Positions 26,601 to 34,696 of a stretch of DNA of 64,000 bases are shown here, in pieces (position 1 is the first letter of the stretch; every line of letters starts with the position of its first letter). Position numbers and translations under genes: made by a program. The DNA is taken from assembly GCA_019192445.1 (NCBI GenBank), contig JAHCMK010000004.1, positions 1-64,000 on the forward strand, given 5' to 3'. This stretch comes from Oceanococcus sp. HetDA_MAG_MS8. GTDB taxonomy: Bacteria; Pseudomonadota; Gammaproteobacteria; Nevskiales; Oceanococcaceae. A model generated the notes under the pieces. That model was not told where the DNA came from, searched no databases, and saw only the letters and a program-made list of their open reading frames with translations.

Positions 26601-27041
26601 GGTGACCACGCTTTTTAACTGCACGGCGATATAGGGCAGAACCGCGAGCACGGCCACCAAGGTCACCACGCTACCAATTTGGGTATCGCCGCCATATCGC
26701 GAGGCGATGAAGTCGGCCATGGAGGTAACGTGGTTATCTTTAGCCGCCTGAATCACCCGTTTCAATACCGGCAGACCGATGGTGAACATCAGCACAGGCC
26801 CGAGATAGATGGCGAACCAACTGTAGGGGTCTTGCGTGGCTCCACCGACAGCCCCGTAGTAGGTCCAGGAGGTGGCATACACTGCCAGCGCCAGGGTCCA
26901 AATACCGGCCTGAAGTCGCCGCGGCTTGCGCCCACCCCGACGGTCGCCCCACCAAGCCACGGCAAATAAACAGCTCAGATAGGCACCGGCTAATAGCAAA
27001 GCTGCCCAGCCCGGCAGGCCGCCCAGAGCTTGCTCGCTCAT
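23598..27041 (-). CDS. crbS: hybrid sensor kinase with sodium:solute symporter domain, CrbS type
   Basis: A 1147-residue hybrid kinase. In order: a sodium:solute symporter-like domain (1 to about 505), a linker with an STAC-like helical segment (about 540-620), a PAS domain (about 624-745), a coiled coil, HisKA with H797 (AAGHDLMQPLNAAKL), an ATPase domain (DTGPGIAPEHQ, GFGLGLAI), and a C-terminal receiver with D1081 (ILLADYQLG) and K1132. This architecture is that of CrbS, which controls acs with CrbR. The start overlaps the monooxygenase stop by 4 nt (ATGA). The end overlaps crbR by 15 nt in a convergent arrangement, which may tie their expression. Confidence 0.9.
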   Translation of the reverse strand: MSEQALGGLPGWAALLLAGAYLSCLFAVAWWGDRRGGRKPRRLQAGIWTLALAVYATSWTYYGAVGGATQDPYSWFAIYLGPVLMFTIGLPVLKRVIQAAKDNHVTSMADFIASRYGGDTQIGSVVTLVAVLAVLPYIAVQLKSVVTSLETLAPSLQHTGADVALLTAAALGFFAVLFGTRHVAASEKQYGLVLAVAFESVVKLAAFLLVGAVLLWQYSGSTLDLVVHNLEAAPPIDGIRFVVLTVLAAMAVLCLPRQFHLLAVESGGPEDLSTARWLLPLYLLLVSVLVLPLAAVGQATLGATVDSDSYLLALPIAQGQELLASLAFIGGFSAASAMVILACIALAIMISNEWVMPRLLRSGRWPADGDLGALLRQVRRFAIAALLLASYLFYRAMAVKSPLAATGEIAFVGVAQLAPALLGALYWRGGNHLGVMAGLMVGTALWAYTLLIPGFLPDAAWIQDGPAGIIWLAPHALFGLVGLDPLVHGSVWSLGSHILLSYWVSRWSRTSLREQLNSHRFVRSQDASGRGDLRYTDLKVLIERFYGADRARSLLAEFARHHPDIQSRSGRAPPELLNFVERRLAAVMGSSSARSLLDALESGSADAVREVARAIDQASGAARFNRDLLQATLDNLSQAVSVIDAEQRLVAWNRAYEGLFNFPAELLAEGAPIEDILRYNAQRGLLGDGDAEDQVQRRLEHLRQRHRYRHERRMPDGRVLEVRGEPMPGGGFVSTFSDVTDYKHVQEELERTNVNLEQRVAMRTAALEDANTQLTLARAEAETANRSKTRFLAAAGHDLMQPLNAAKLFVASAQQHTGEGPAREELLGNAEQALHSMEGLLTDLLDISRLDAGVWEVKPRPVSLEDVLLPLEREFGVIAAERGLQLRVRQSRGVVVSDPQLLRRILQNLLSNAIRYTEQGKVLMGVRRRGTELAIEVWDTGPGIAPEHQQRIFEEFSRLQSVRGDMGKGFGLGLAICLRMAKMLNHRIEVESVPGRGSCFRLLAERTTARRPVEQARSGRVSRGAERLRGVRALCIDDDAGVLAGMRALLETWGCSVETADTPEAATATLERYQPQILLADYQLGQGRTGVEVVESVRAQLHAPVPAILITADVSSESAEAARRAHMRVLHKPVRPAALRALMSGLL

Positions 27042-28486
27042 CCCCGCGCAAACTCCATACTGCCGTCCTCAAGACGCCCCCAGCCCAACAATAGACGGTC
27101 GCGGATGTAGTTTTGGTAAAGCTTCCACGGCGCTTTCGAGCCCTGCTTGGGCATGCGATCGAGGGCGCGCTGAACATAGCCGGAGGAAAAATCAATAATG
27201 GGCTCTGGCTGCAGGCGATCATCACGCAGTCGCGGGGTGCAACGCTGATATCCCTTGCGCTGCATATGCTTGATAAGCCGGCAAACATATGCCGCCGTCA
27301 GGTCCGCCTTGAGGGTCCATGAGGCGTTGGTATAACCCACGGTGAAGGCAAAATTGGGTAGATCTTGGAGCATCATCCCGCGATACACATAGGATTGCGT
27401 CAGGTCCACTGGCTGGCCATCATGATGCAGATGCATGCCACCTAAAAACTGGAGGTCTAAGCCTGTGGCGCTGACGATAATATCGGCGTCGATCTCCACA
27501 CCAGAGCGCAACCGAATACCGCTGGAGGTCAAGCTGTCGATGTGGTCCGTGACGATGTCGGCCTTGCCTGAGCGCAAAGCGGCGAACAAGTCTCCATCAG
27601 GGACAAAGCATAGCCGCTGATCCCAGGGGTTGTAGTCCGGTTTGAAATGCGTATCCACCGGAAAGTCTGGGCCTAAAGCTTGGCGAATCCCTTTACGCAA
27701 AAAGCGTTTCACGGTTTCGGGCTTACGCCGGCTGAGCGTGTACAACCACATGGACAAGCCAATATTTTTCCAGCGGTTCAGGCCATATGCCATGGATTCC
27801 GGCAGCCAGCGCCTGAAGCTTTGCGCCAGCTTATCTTGAGCTGGCAGGGAGAGCACATAGGATGGGGACCGCTGCAGCATGGTGACTTTTGCGGCTTTGT
27901 CGGCCATAGCGGGCACTAGAGTCACCGCTGTCGCACCGCTGCCAATCACGACCACCCGTTTATTGGTGTAATCCAGGTCCTGTGGCCAATGTTGAGGATG
28001 AACGAACTGTCCTTGAAAGGCCTCGCGCCCGGGGAAGTCGGGCTGATAGCCGCCAGCGTAGTTGTAATATCCCGCACAGCAATGCAAGAACTGACAGCTC
28101 CAGGACTGCATCTCCCCGCTTGCCAACTGTACCTCAACCTCCCAACGATTCCTGGCACTGTTCCAATTGGCATTGGTGACCCTATGCCCGAAATGCACGT
28201 GGTCCGCCACACCATAATCCTCGGCGGCCTCGGCAATGTACTCGCGTATAGACTCCCCGTCGGCCAGAGCCTTACCGCCAGTCCAAGGCTTGAACACATA
28301 ACCTAAGGTGTACATGTCTGAGTCTGAGCGCACTCCGGGGTAGCGAAACAGATCCCAGGTTCCACCCAAGCTGTGGCGGGCCTCCAGCACCGCAAAGCGT
28401 GTACCTGGCAACTGCTTACGCAACATACACGCTGCACCAATGCCCGATAAGCCGGCACCAATAATTAGGACGTCAACGTCCGCCAT
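27038..28486 (-). CDS. flavin monooxygenase, Baeyer-Villiger type
   Basis: A 482-residue FAD/NADPH enzyme. The first Rossmann motif GAGLSG is at 10-15 and the second, GSGATA, at 182-187. Between them lies FQGQFVHPQHWP (157-168), which fits the Baeyer-Villiger fingerprint F-x-G-x3-H-x3-W-P. Such enzymes insert oxygen next to a ketone or oxidise heteroatoms; the substrate here is unknown. It overlaps crbS by 4 nt and so is co-transcribed with the acetate sensor, which may mean its product ends as acetate or acetyl ester. CTCC on the plus strand (GGAG) just before the ATG is a good ribosome site. Confidence 0.85.
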   Translation of the reverse strand: MADVDVLIIGAGLSGIGAACMLRKQLPGTRFAVLEARHSLGGTWDLFRYPGVRSDSDMYTLGYVFKPWTGGKALADGESIREYIAEAAEDYGVADHVHFGHRVTNANWNSARNRWEVEVQLASGEMQSWSCQFLHCCAGYYNYAGGYQPDFPGREAFQGQFVHPQHWPQDLDYTNKRVVVIGSGATAVTLVPAMADKAAKVTMLQRSPSYVLSLPAQDKLAQSFRRWLPESMAYGLNRWKNIGLSMWLYTLSRRKPETVKRFLRKGIRQALGPDFPVDTHFKPDYNPWDQRLCFVPDGDLFAALRSGKADIVTDHIDSLTSSGIRLRSGVEIDADIIVSATGLDLQFLGGMHLHHDGQPVDLTQSYVYRGMMLQDLPNFAFTVGYTNASWTLKADLTAAYVCRLIKHMQRKGYQRCTPRLRDDRLQPEPIIDFSSGYVQRALDRMPKQGSKAPWKLYQNYIRDRLLLGWGRLEDGSMEFARG

Positions 28487-28565
28487 GTTGTCTCCTCAAT
28501 GTGCCCTACGGCGAAAGTGCCCCACAGCGCTTAGGCCTGCGTCTGCGAAGTGTTTACGCATTTCC

Positions 28566-30305
28566 CTAGCTCGGGCGGTTGCTAATCCATACGGTTTCGT
28601 AGGGGGCGAGATCGACCACATCGGCCAATGACGCATATTGCCGCCCCCCAATGAGATTATGCCAGTCGTCAGTCACAGTGAGGTTGAGCTGGTCCAAACG
28701 CAGTTGAACGGGTTCATTAGTCACGTTGCTCACACAGAACACACTCTGACTTCGGTCCATGCTTTGGCGCCAAAAACCGAACAGGGAATCGCCCAAATGC
28801 AGGGTGAACTGCGTTGCATTGGGGTGAAACGCCGGCTGCTGGCGGCGCAGCGCTAGCAGTTCCCGTAGCCGGGAACTGACGATGGCGGCGGGGTCTTGGG
28901 CATCGCCGAGTCGGGCACTGAGCTCATCCGCGTCCCACTGATGACGGTTAAGCGAACGGTTTTTCCCGGTGCGCTCAAAGCGCTCTTGATCATTCGCGGT
29001 AGCAAACACGCTGTTCAGGTACAGCGCCGGCAAGCCTTCCAGGCCGAGCATAATCGCGTGTGCGCAGAGAAATCTGTCTATCTGCCAGGTATCCGGCCCT
29101 TGGTGGGTGCCTTGCAGCGCATCCCATAATGCGATGTTGATTTCATAAGGCCGGCTCTGCCCTCCCAAACTCCGCCAGGAGACTTGCCCACCACTGCGCA
29201 GACTGGTTTGGATTAGCGCATCCGTTTCGTCCTCGCTTAGCAATCCTTCGGCCGGACGCAGCCCTATGCCGTCATGCGAGGCTATGAAGTTCAAAAAGCA
29301 TGTACCCGTCTGCGCCGGGGGCATGCTCATCAGCCAAGTTTTGAGGTGGCCAGAATGCCCAGCCAGCAGAGTGTGGAGCAATAACGGCGGCAAGGAAAAG
29401 TTGTAAACGATGTGGGCTTCGTTTCCGTTGCCGAAGTAACTCAAATTTTCCCGGTTCGGAATATTGGTTTCGGTCACCAAGATGGTCTGCGGATCTACCG
29501 CCTCAACCAGAGTCCGTAACAAGCGCACGATCTCGTGGGTCTGGGGCAGATTAATGCAGGAGGTACCCAGCTCTTTCCACAAAAACGCCACCGCATCGAG
29601 TCTAAAGGCGCGAATGCCTTGGTCAAGCATGGACCGCATGATGGTGGCGAACTCTAACAATACCGCCGGATTGGCAAAGTTGAGATCGATTTGGTCATGG
29701 CTGAAGGTGCACCACACATGGGCTTCCCCCTGCGCGCAGCGCGTCGGCCTGAGCAGGGGACTTGTGCGTGGCCGCACCACGCCTTCGAGATCTGTGTCTG
29801 GGGGCAGGCTATGAAAGTAATCCTGCCCGACGCCCTCCCCGGCTATAAAGGCCTGAAACCAGGGGTGCTCACTGGAACAATGGTTGATGACCAAATCTGC
29901 CATGACCCGGTAGGAGTCGGATAGTGCTGACACATCCTCCCAACCACCGAGCTTGGGGTCCACTGCGGCATAGTCCTTCACGGCAAAGCCATGGTCGGAG
30001 CTGTAGGGGAAGAAGGGCAATATGTGCACCCCACTGATCGCTCCGCCAAGCTCCTCATCCAAGACGCGCTTGAGTGTTTGTAGGGGAGGCTCCCCAGGCC
30101 GGCTAATTGTGTCGCCGTAGCAGATCACCCAGGCATCGGCTTGTGTCCACAGATTACGCGGGGGCCGCTCCAGGCCTTGGTCGGCCTCCAGGTCCATGGC
30201 ATCACAGAGGTCCTTGGCCAACTGCGCAATATCTACATCGTCGGAGTAAATACGTTGTAAGTGCTCGGCGACCTGCTCAGCAACCTGCTGGCCATCATGC
30301 TTCAT
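28566..30305 (-). CDS. GH13 sucrose-phosphorylase-like enzyme, probably glucosylglycerate phosphorylase
   Basis: A 579-residue GH13_18-type glycosidase/phosphorylase. The catalytic nucleophile is D237 (AFRLDAVAFLWKE), the acid/base is E279 (VTETNIPN), and the transition-state Asp is in ASHDGIGLRP. The family contains sucrose, sucrose-6-phosphate and glucosylglycerate phosphorylases. The next gene upstream makes glucosyl-3-phosphoglycerate and the one after that is a glycerate kinase, so phosphorolysis of 2-O-glucosylglycerate to glucose-1-phosphate and glycerate is the best guess. It overlaps the synthase gene by 4 nt (ATGA). Sucrose phosphorylase is the main alternative. Confidence 0.83.
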   Translation of the reverse strand: MKHDGQQVAEQVAEHLQRIYSDDVDIAQLAKDLCDAMDLEADQGLERPPRNLWTQADAWVICYGDTISRPGEPPLQTLKRVLDEELGGAISGVHILPFFPYSSDHGFAVKDYAAVDPKLGGWEDVSALSDSYRVMADLVINHCSSEHPWFQAFIAGEGVGQDYFHSLPPDTDLEGVVRPRTSPLLRPTRCAQGEAHVWCTFSHDQIDLNFANPAVLLEFATIMRSMLDQGIRAFRLDAVAFLWKELGTSCINLPQTHEIVRLLRTLVEAVDPQTILVTETNIPNRENLSYFGNGNEAHIVYNFSLPPLLLHTLLAGHSGHLKTWLMSMPPAQTGTCFLNFIASHDGIGLRPAEGLLSEDETDALIQTSLRSGGQVSWRSLGGQSRPYEINIALWDALQGTHQGPDTWQIDRFLCAHAIMLGLEGLPALYLNSVFATANDQERFERTGKNRSLNRHQWDADELSARLGDAQDPAAIVSSRLRELLALRRQQPAFHPNATQFTLHLGDSLFGFWRQSMDRSQSVFCVSNVTNEPVQLRLDQLNLTVTDDWHNLIGGRQYASLADVVDLAPYETVWISNRPS

Positions 30306-31531
30306 GCGGCCACATCCGGACGGGCGGCGTCGGCAAGCACTGCTTGGCGCATCTCTTCCAGAATGTTTGGGCGTGCACTGCGTACCCGATTCCAGCTGGG
30401 CACGAAGGGCTGTTCCATAGGATTGGCCAGGAAGTGCTGCCCAGCGGCCACCACATTGTGTGCGAAGGTTTCCACGGCTTGTTCTTCAGCGTGGATGTCC
30501 AGTCTTAAGCCATTAATCATGGCGTCGTGGCTGTAGGTTTCGATGTAATCCAGGGCGGTACGAAAGTAGGTCGCTTTGATCGAGCGAAAATGTTCACTGG
30601 TAAACACCACGCCATTGGTTGCTAATTTGCGATAGAAGGCTTTGATGATGTCCACCGACATTTTCGACAGGCCCTGACTAGCATCCTGCGCAGAGAGGTC
30701 TTGATGCTTGTGGTCGTAGGCATCGGCCACATCCACCTGGCAAATTCTGTTGGTGGCGTAATTGCGGTACATCTCAGAGAGCACCCCAATTTCCAAACCC
30801 CAATCGGTGGGAATGCGGAGGTTCTCTACCGCCTCAATGCGCAGCGCAAACTCGCCTGCCAGGGCGTAACGGAAGCTGTCCATGAACTCCAGGTAAGGCA
30901 AGGGCCCGAACACCGTGCGCAGAGTTCGGATGAGGGGGCTGACCAGCAGCCGACAGACGCGCCCATTCAATCGTCCCTCGGCAGCGCGGGCGTAATACCC
31001 CTTACAGAACTGATAGTTAAACGCTGGATTAGCCACCGGGTATAGCAAACGCGCCAGCATTCCGCGCTCATAGGTGACGATATCGCAATCGTGTAGAGCC
31101 ACAGCTCCAGGTTGCTCCGTCGCCAGCAAAAAGCCCAGGCAATACCACACATTGCGCCCCTTTCCGGGCTCATTCGGGGCCAAACCCTGTGCCGCTAGCT
31201 CGTTGTGGATAGCCTGCAAGCGGGGCCCATCATTCCAGAGCAAGTGTGTTTTCTGCGGCAACCGGGAAAAAAATTCCTGCGCGTGGGCGTACTCCTGAGC
31301 CGTGGCCCGATCCAGGCCGATAATGATCTGGTCAAGGTAATCCGCCGCCTGCAGCTCCTGCACGATGCCTTCAATTGCAGGTCCTTCTAACTCCGAGTAG
31401 AGGCAAGGCAGAACCAAGGCCAAGGGGCGACTCCGCCTAAATGCGCGCAGCTCATCCTCCAAGGACTCCAAAGAACGCTGTCGTAGCGCATGTAAGGTGG
31501 GGATAACGCCATTTTGGTAGAAATCACTCAT
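30302..31531 (-). CDS. gpgS: glucosyl-3-phosphoglycerate synthase
   Basis: A 409-residue GT-A glycosyltransferase of the GpgS (GT81) type, which joins a nucleotide-glucose to 3-phosphoglycerate. The D-x-D metal site is D148-C-D150 (ALHDCDIVTYE). Other family segments are LVLPCLYSELEG, GKGRNVWY (phosphoglycerate region), NYQFCKGYYAR and the histidine-bearing DHKHQDLS. A phosphatase (GpgP) is normally needed to release glucosylglycerate, a compatible solute and nitrogen-stress product, but none is encoded in this window. The gene lies between the glycerate kinase (27 nt upstream) and the phosphorylase (4-nt overlap). Confidence 0.88.
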   Translation of the reverse strand: MSDFYQNGVIPTLHALRQRSLESLEDELRAFRRSRPLALVLPCLYSELEGPAIEGIVQELQAADYLDQIIIGLDRATAQEYAHAQEFFSRLPQKTHLLWNDGPRLQAIHNELAAQGLAPNEPGKGRNVWYCLGFLLATEQPGAVALHDCDIVTYERGMLARLLYPVANPAFNYQFCKGYYARAAEGRLNGRVCRLLVSPLIRTLRTVFGPLPYLEFMDSFRYALAGEFALRIEAVENLRIPTDWGLEIGVLSEMYRNYATNRICQVDVADAYDHKHQDLSAQDASQGLSKMSVDIIKAFYRKLATNGVVFTSEHFRSIKATYFRTALDYIETYSHDAMINGLRLDIHAEEQAVETFAHNVVAAGQHFLANPMEQPFVPSWNRVRSARPNILEEMRQAVLADAARPDVAA

Positions 31532-31558
31532 AGATCTGAGCCCTGCGTAGATAACAAT

Positions 31559-32404
31559 TTAAGGCGCCAACCAGCGAACATCGGGCAACCAATCATGCGT
31601 GACGTTCACGCGCAAGCGCACCGCCGCGCGCTGTGGAAGCGATAGTTCAGCCCATTCACTGAGGCGCTGATAATGCTGCATAAAGCGTGAGAGCTGGGCG
31701 GGGGTCATACCAGCTCTGGGGTCGGCACTGAGCGACCGAGTCTGTTCCTCCTGCTGCGCCCGCCAACGGCAGATACTCTCCCAGTCTGGCGCCAGCAAAC
31801 ACACCACATCATCCAAATAGGAAAACCATTCGGCGTAAGGACCTGCGAGTTCTTGGTTGACGTAATGACGCCACCGCCCAGCCTGATCTTCCTCGGCTTC
31901 AAGCGAATTACACGGAGCATGCAGTGCCTCCAAGCTCTGCGCAGGCAACCCCACACACCAACCCTCAAAAATCACGACATCGGGGCGACAGGCCAATACG
32001 GATTCATCCTCAGCAGGCAAACGATCGTCGTAAGCCTTGGAAAATCGGGGCAGAGGCACACCTTCGCTGGGCCAAGCACTATGGAATGCTTGCATCACCT
32101 GCAGACCTCGTTGTACGTCATGAGTACCAGGCACACCCCGCGTCCGCAGCAAAGGATGGACCGCGGCAGCCAAGGCCACACGCTGCTCTTGCCCTAAATA
32201 AAAGTCGTCCAGACTGAGCACGCAGCACCTCCAGGAGTAATGCTGCTCCAGACGCTCACATAAGGCCTGACTCAATGTGGACTTGCCTGTGCCCTGACCA
32301 CCTTGGAGGCCTATACACAGTGGAGACTGCCGCTGACGCCGCCCGGCTACCCAGGCAGTGAGCATCTGCAGCGTGGTCTCGGATGTTGCGCTCCACGTAG
32401 CCAT
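31559..32404 (-). CDS. D-glycerate 3-kinase (GLYK-like)
   Basis: About 281 residues from ATG 32404; the frame is open to a GTG at 32482. A P-loop kinase with GGQGTGKST, then LSLDDFYL, RGVPGTHD, VVIFEGWCVG and RWRAQQE, the pattern of the plant/yeast-type D-glycerate kinases. It should phosphorylate glycerate to 3-phosphoglycerate. In this operon it would recycle glycerate freed by the phosphorylase and supply the substrate of GpgS. No ribosome site is obvious for any start, so the N-terminus is uncertain. It is divergent from the OxyR-like regulator. Confidence 0.82.
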   Translation of the reverse strand: MATWSATSETTLQMLTAWVAGRRQRQSPLCIGLQGGQGTGKSTLSQALCERLEQHYSWRCCVLSLDDFYLGQEQRVALAAAVHPLLRTRGVPGTHDVQRGLQVMQAFHSAWPSEGVPLPRFSKAYDDRLPAEDESVLACRPDVVIFEGWCVGLPAQSLEALHAPCNSLEAEEDQAGRWRHYVNQELAGPYAEWFSYLDDVVCLLAPDWESICRWRAQQEEQTRSLSADPRAGMTPAQLSRFMQHYQRLSEWAELSLPQRAAVRLRVNVTHDWLPDVRWLAP

Positions 32405-32516
32405 GCGCGATTCGTAGCAAGAATGTGGCCAGCTGCCATCAGAACCGTGCATGATGTGGGGGTAGAGCTTGGCTTCACCCACGGCTCACGACAACGATGT
32501 TTCGCCTGGACAATCC

Positions 32517-33458
32517 GTGCCCCACACTCGCCCCACACTGCAGCAGCTCATGTATTTTTTGGCCGTGGCCGAGCATGCCAGTTTCCGTAGAGCGGCTGAT
32601 CACCTGGGCATTAGTCAGCCCACGCTGACCGGTCACATCAGCGCGATGGAAAAGCGTCTGAACATCCAGCTCTTTGAGCGCTCCCGAGCCGGCACGCATA
32701 TCTCGCCCGCCGGCCGAGAACTTCTGGAGCCGGCGCGCCAAGTGGTCGAAGAAGTGGACACCCTTTCCTCACTCGCCGACCAGGCACGCGGCGGTGCCAG
32801 AGGGGTGTATAGACTCGGTGTGTCGCCGACCTTAGGGCCATATTTATTGCCACACTTGCTACCGGCCCTACACAAACGATATGCAGAGCTACGCCTACAC
32901 GTGAGGGAAGATATCCCTTCTCGTTTGGAGCAGGACCTCGCTCATGGCCAATACGATCTTATTCTCACCGCCCTACCCCTCAATACCAGCCATGTTCGGA
33001 GTACGCCTCTGCTTCGGGAATCGATTGCCTTGGTATTACCCATGGACCACCCACTGAGCGCCCGACATCCCATTCGTGGCGCCGACCTTGCTGGTTTGAA
33101 AATCCTCACTATCGAAGACCGGCACCAGTATTCGCGTCACATACAGCAGCTCTGCGCGCGCTTGGGTGCTGAGGTGTTGCAGGATTACCAAGGCACCAGT
33201 TTGGACTCGGTTCGCGTGATGGTGGTTATGGGTTTGGGGGCCGCATTTCTACCGGCTCTATATATTTCTTCAGAAATTGGGGACCGCGCCGACACTCTGA
33301 GGATTACCCGCTTAGCCGACGAGGAACTCAGCCGGACGCATGTCTTGGCTTGGCGACCGAGCAGCCCAGCACGTGGTTTCTTTCAGCAGTTGGCCCAGGA
33401 TATCAGGGCCTTGATTGCTGATATGCAGGTCCCTGGAGTCCATACCCTCAGCGATTAA
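32517..33458 (+). CDS. OxyR-like LysR-family regulator lacking the peroxidatic cysteine
   Basis: A LysR-family regulator of about 313 residues if begun at GTG 32517; a TTG at 32469 would add 16. The helix-turn-helix is FRRAADHLGISQPTLTGHI, and the effector domain follows OxyR closely (GPYLLPHLLPALH, LKILTIEDRH, GAAFLPAL). In E. coli OxyR the sensing cysteines are C199 (in GHC) and C208. Here the first is Gln (DRHQ, Q204 in this numbering) while the second is kept (C213, QLCARLG), nine residues later as in OxyR. A peroxide-formed disulfide is therefore not possible in the usual way. It is divergent from the glucosylglycerate operon, the classic LysR position, so it may control that operon in response to another signal. 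Confidence 0.85.
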   Translation: MPHTRPTLQQLMYFLAVAEHASFRRAADHLGISQPTLTGHISAMEKRLNIQLFERSRAGTHISPAGRELLEPARQVVEEVDTLSSLADQARGGARGVYRLGVSPTLGPYLLPHLLPALHKRYAELRLHVREDIPSRLEQDLAHGQYDLILTALPLNTSHVRSTPLLRESIALVLPMDHPLSARHPIRGADLAGLKILTIEDRHQYSRHIQQLCARLGAEVLQDYQGTSLDSVRVMVVMGLGAAFLPALYISSEIGDRADTLRITRLADEELSRTHVLAWRPSSPARGFFQQLAQDIRALIADMQVPGVHTLSD

Positions 33459-33506
33459 CTGGGGCCAAAGCCACTGAGGCCTGCTTATTCGCAGCAGGCT
33501 GGGAGC

Positions 33507-34037
33507 CTAACTCTCACCGAGTTGGGTTAATGCCACTGCACAGTGAGACAGCCGCATCGATGGCGGATTCACCCCGAGCATAAAGGGCGCGGCCTTAGCC
33601 AGTGCACTCATACCCAGAATATTGCGCTGCGACCCCGGCAGCACGGCCACTTCAACCGGCCCTAGCTCACAGTTATCGCCCACCTGCAGGGACTGCGCCT
33701 GGTAGATATCCATAGCCCGGAGCCGGCCATCTGCCATTCGCGCCGCAACGCGATCGATGTGCACTAAGGCATTCTTCCGCTGCAAACGCCGAAAAAGCTT
33801 CTGGCTAATGCTGCTGTAACCCGCCCCCGTGTCTACAAGAAACGCGGACGGCGTTTCGGCGCCAATACGAGCATTGACATACAAGCCGCCGGAGGGGCGT
33901 TGTTCCAAAACAACATCTTGTTCCACACCATGCGCGGCCACTGTTTCCACAGCAGCCTCTGGCCCAACCCCATGGGCGGCCACATTGGCGCACAATAATG
34001 GTGCAAAATAAAGGAAAAAGTTCCTGAGACGAGGCAT
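33507..34037 (-). CDS. secreted retropepsin-like aspartic protease
   Basis: About 176 residues from ATG 34037 (MPRLRNFFLYFAPLLC), with an N-terminal signal peptide to about residue 21. The clan AA motif is D69-T-G-A in FLVDTGAGYSS, followed by the later hydrophobic ILGMSAL that completes the retropepsin fold. Single-domain bacterial members are taken to work as dimers in the periplasm. It ends 48 bp after and convergent with the OxyR-like gene. The substrate is unknown; other members process membrane or secreted proteins. An upstream start at 34082 would give no signal peptide at the terminus. Confidence 0.72.
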   Translation of the reverse strand: MPRLRNFFLYFAPLLCANVAAHGVGPEAAVETVAAHGVEQDVVLEQRPSGGLYVNARIGAETPSAFLVDTGAGYSSISQKLFRRLQRKNALVHIDRVAARMADGRLRAMDIYQAQSLQVGDNCELGPVEVAVLPGSQRNILGMSALAKAAPFMLGVNPPSMRLSHCAVALTQLGES

Positions 34038-34244
34038 TGTTGGTACCAGGCAGACACCGTTAGGTGGGCTGTCGCAAAACATGTGCCTATCTAAGCCTCA
34101 GCCAGAGCCTCTACGCCCTTAGTCTAATAGCTGATCGGTTTTTCCTATCACATTTATTGTATTTTTGTACTAGATATTCTTCAGCTCATCTATATATTGA
34201 GCTGTAGTTCGAGGCACCCCTCCCACACCCCAAGGAGATTAGGT

Positions 34245-34601
34245 ATGAAAATCCAAGTTGCTACCTTAGCCCTGTTGCTCAGCGCACCGCTGTATGCCCA
34301 CGCCGGTAACGCCAACCTGGGCGCGACCCAGGCCATGGATACGGTCACAGTGCAAGAGGTTGAATACCGTCACCGTCCTCCTTTCAAGCGTAGCTTGGAA
34401 GTGCTGCCGGCTGCCGATATGGCACGTCAGGAAGCCGCTCAAACCGTAGTCATGCATGACACTAACTTCAGCGGCAAGCCACCATTTAAACGCAACGTGC
34501 AGGTCATGCGCGTGGTCGACACGGCCGTTATGGAAACCAGCGCTCAGGACGACGAGCGTGTCCGTGGACCGCGCCACCACTACCACAAAATCTTCCGTTA
34601 A
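34245..34601 (+). CDS. small secreted protein with internal repeat
   Basis: A 118-residue protein of no recognised family. A signal peptide (MKIQVATLALLLSAPLYAHA) is followed by a mature basic protein of about 98 residues. Two related segments are visible: RHRPPFKRSLEVLPAAD and SGKPPFKRNVQVMRVVD, sharing PPFKR-x3-V/L and a final D. The tail is rich in His/Arg (RGPRHHYHK). CAAGGAGA precedes the ATG at 34245, so the start is well supported. The strong signals and terminator suggest a highly expressed periplasmic or surface protein. Function unknown. Confidence 0.75.
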   Translation: MKIQVATLALLLSAPLYAHAGNANLGATQAMDTVTVQEVEYRHRPPFKRSLEVLPAADMARQEAAQTVVMHDTNFSGKPPFKRNVQVMRVVDTAVMETSAQDDERVRGPRHHYHKIFR

Positions 34602-34621
34602 TTGCGAAGATTTTGGTTGCA

Positions 34622-34696
34622 CCTCACCGTATGTGGTGAGGAAAACCCTTAAGGGTTCGATCCCACAAGAAAGCCGGCTGCTTAGCCGGCTTTTTT
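34622..34696 (+). terminator. three hairpins ending in a rho-independent terminator
   Basis: CCTCACC/GGTGAGG (34622-34641), the perfect palindrome AACCCTTAAGGGTT (34644-34657), and GCCGGC/GCCGGC (34673-34690) followed by six T. Only the last is a terminator; the first two may protect the 3' end of the secreted-protein message. Confidence 0.8.
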
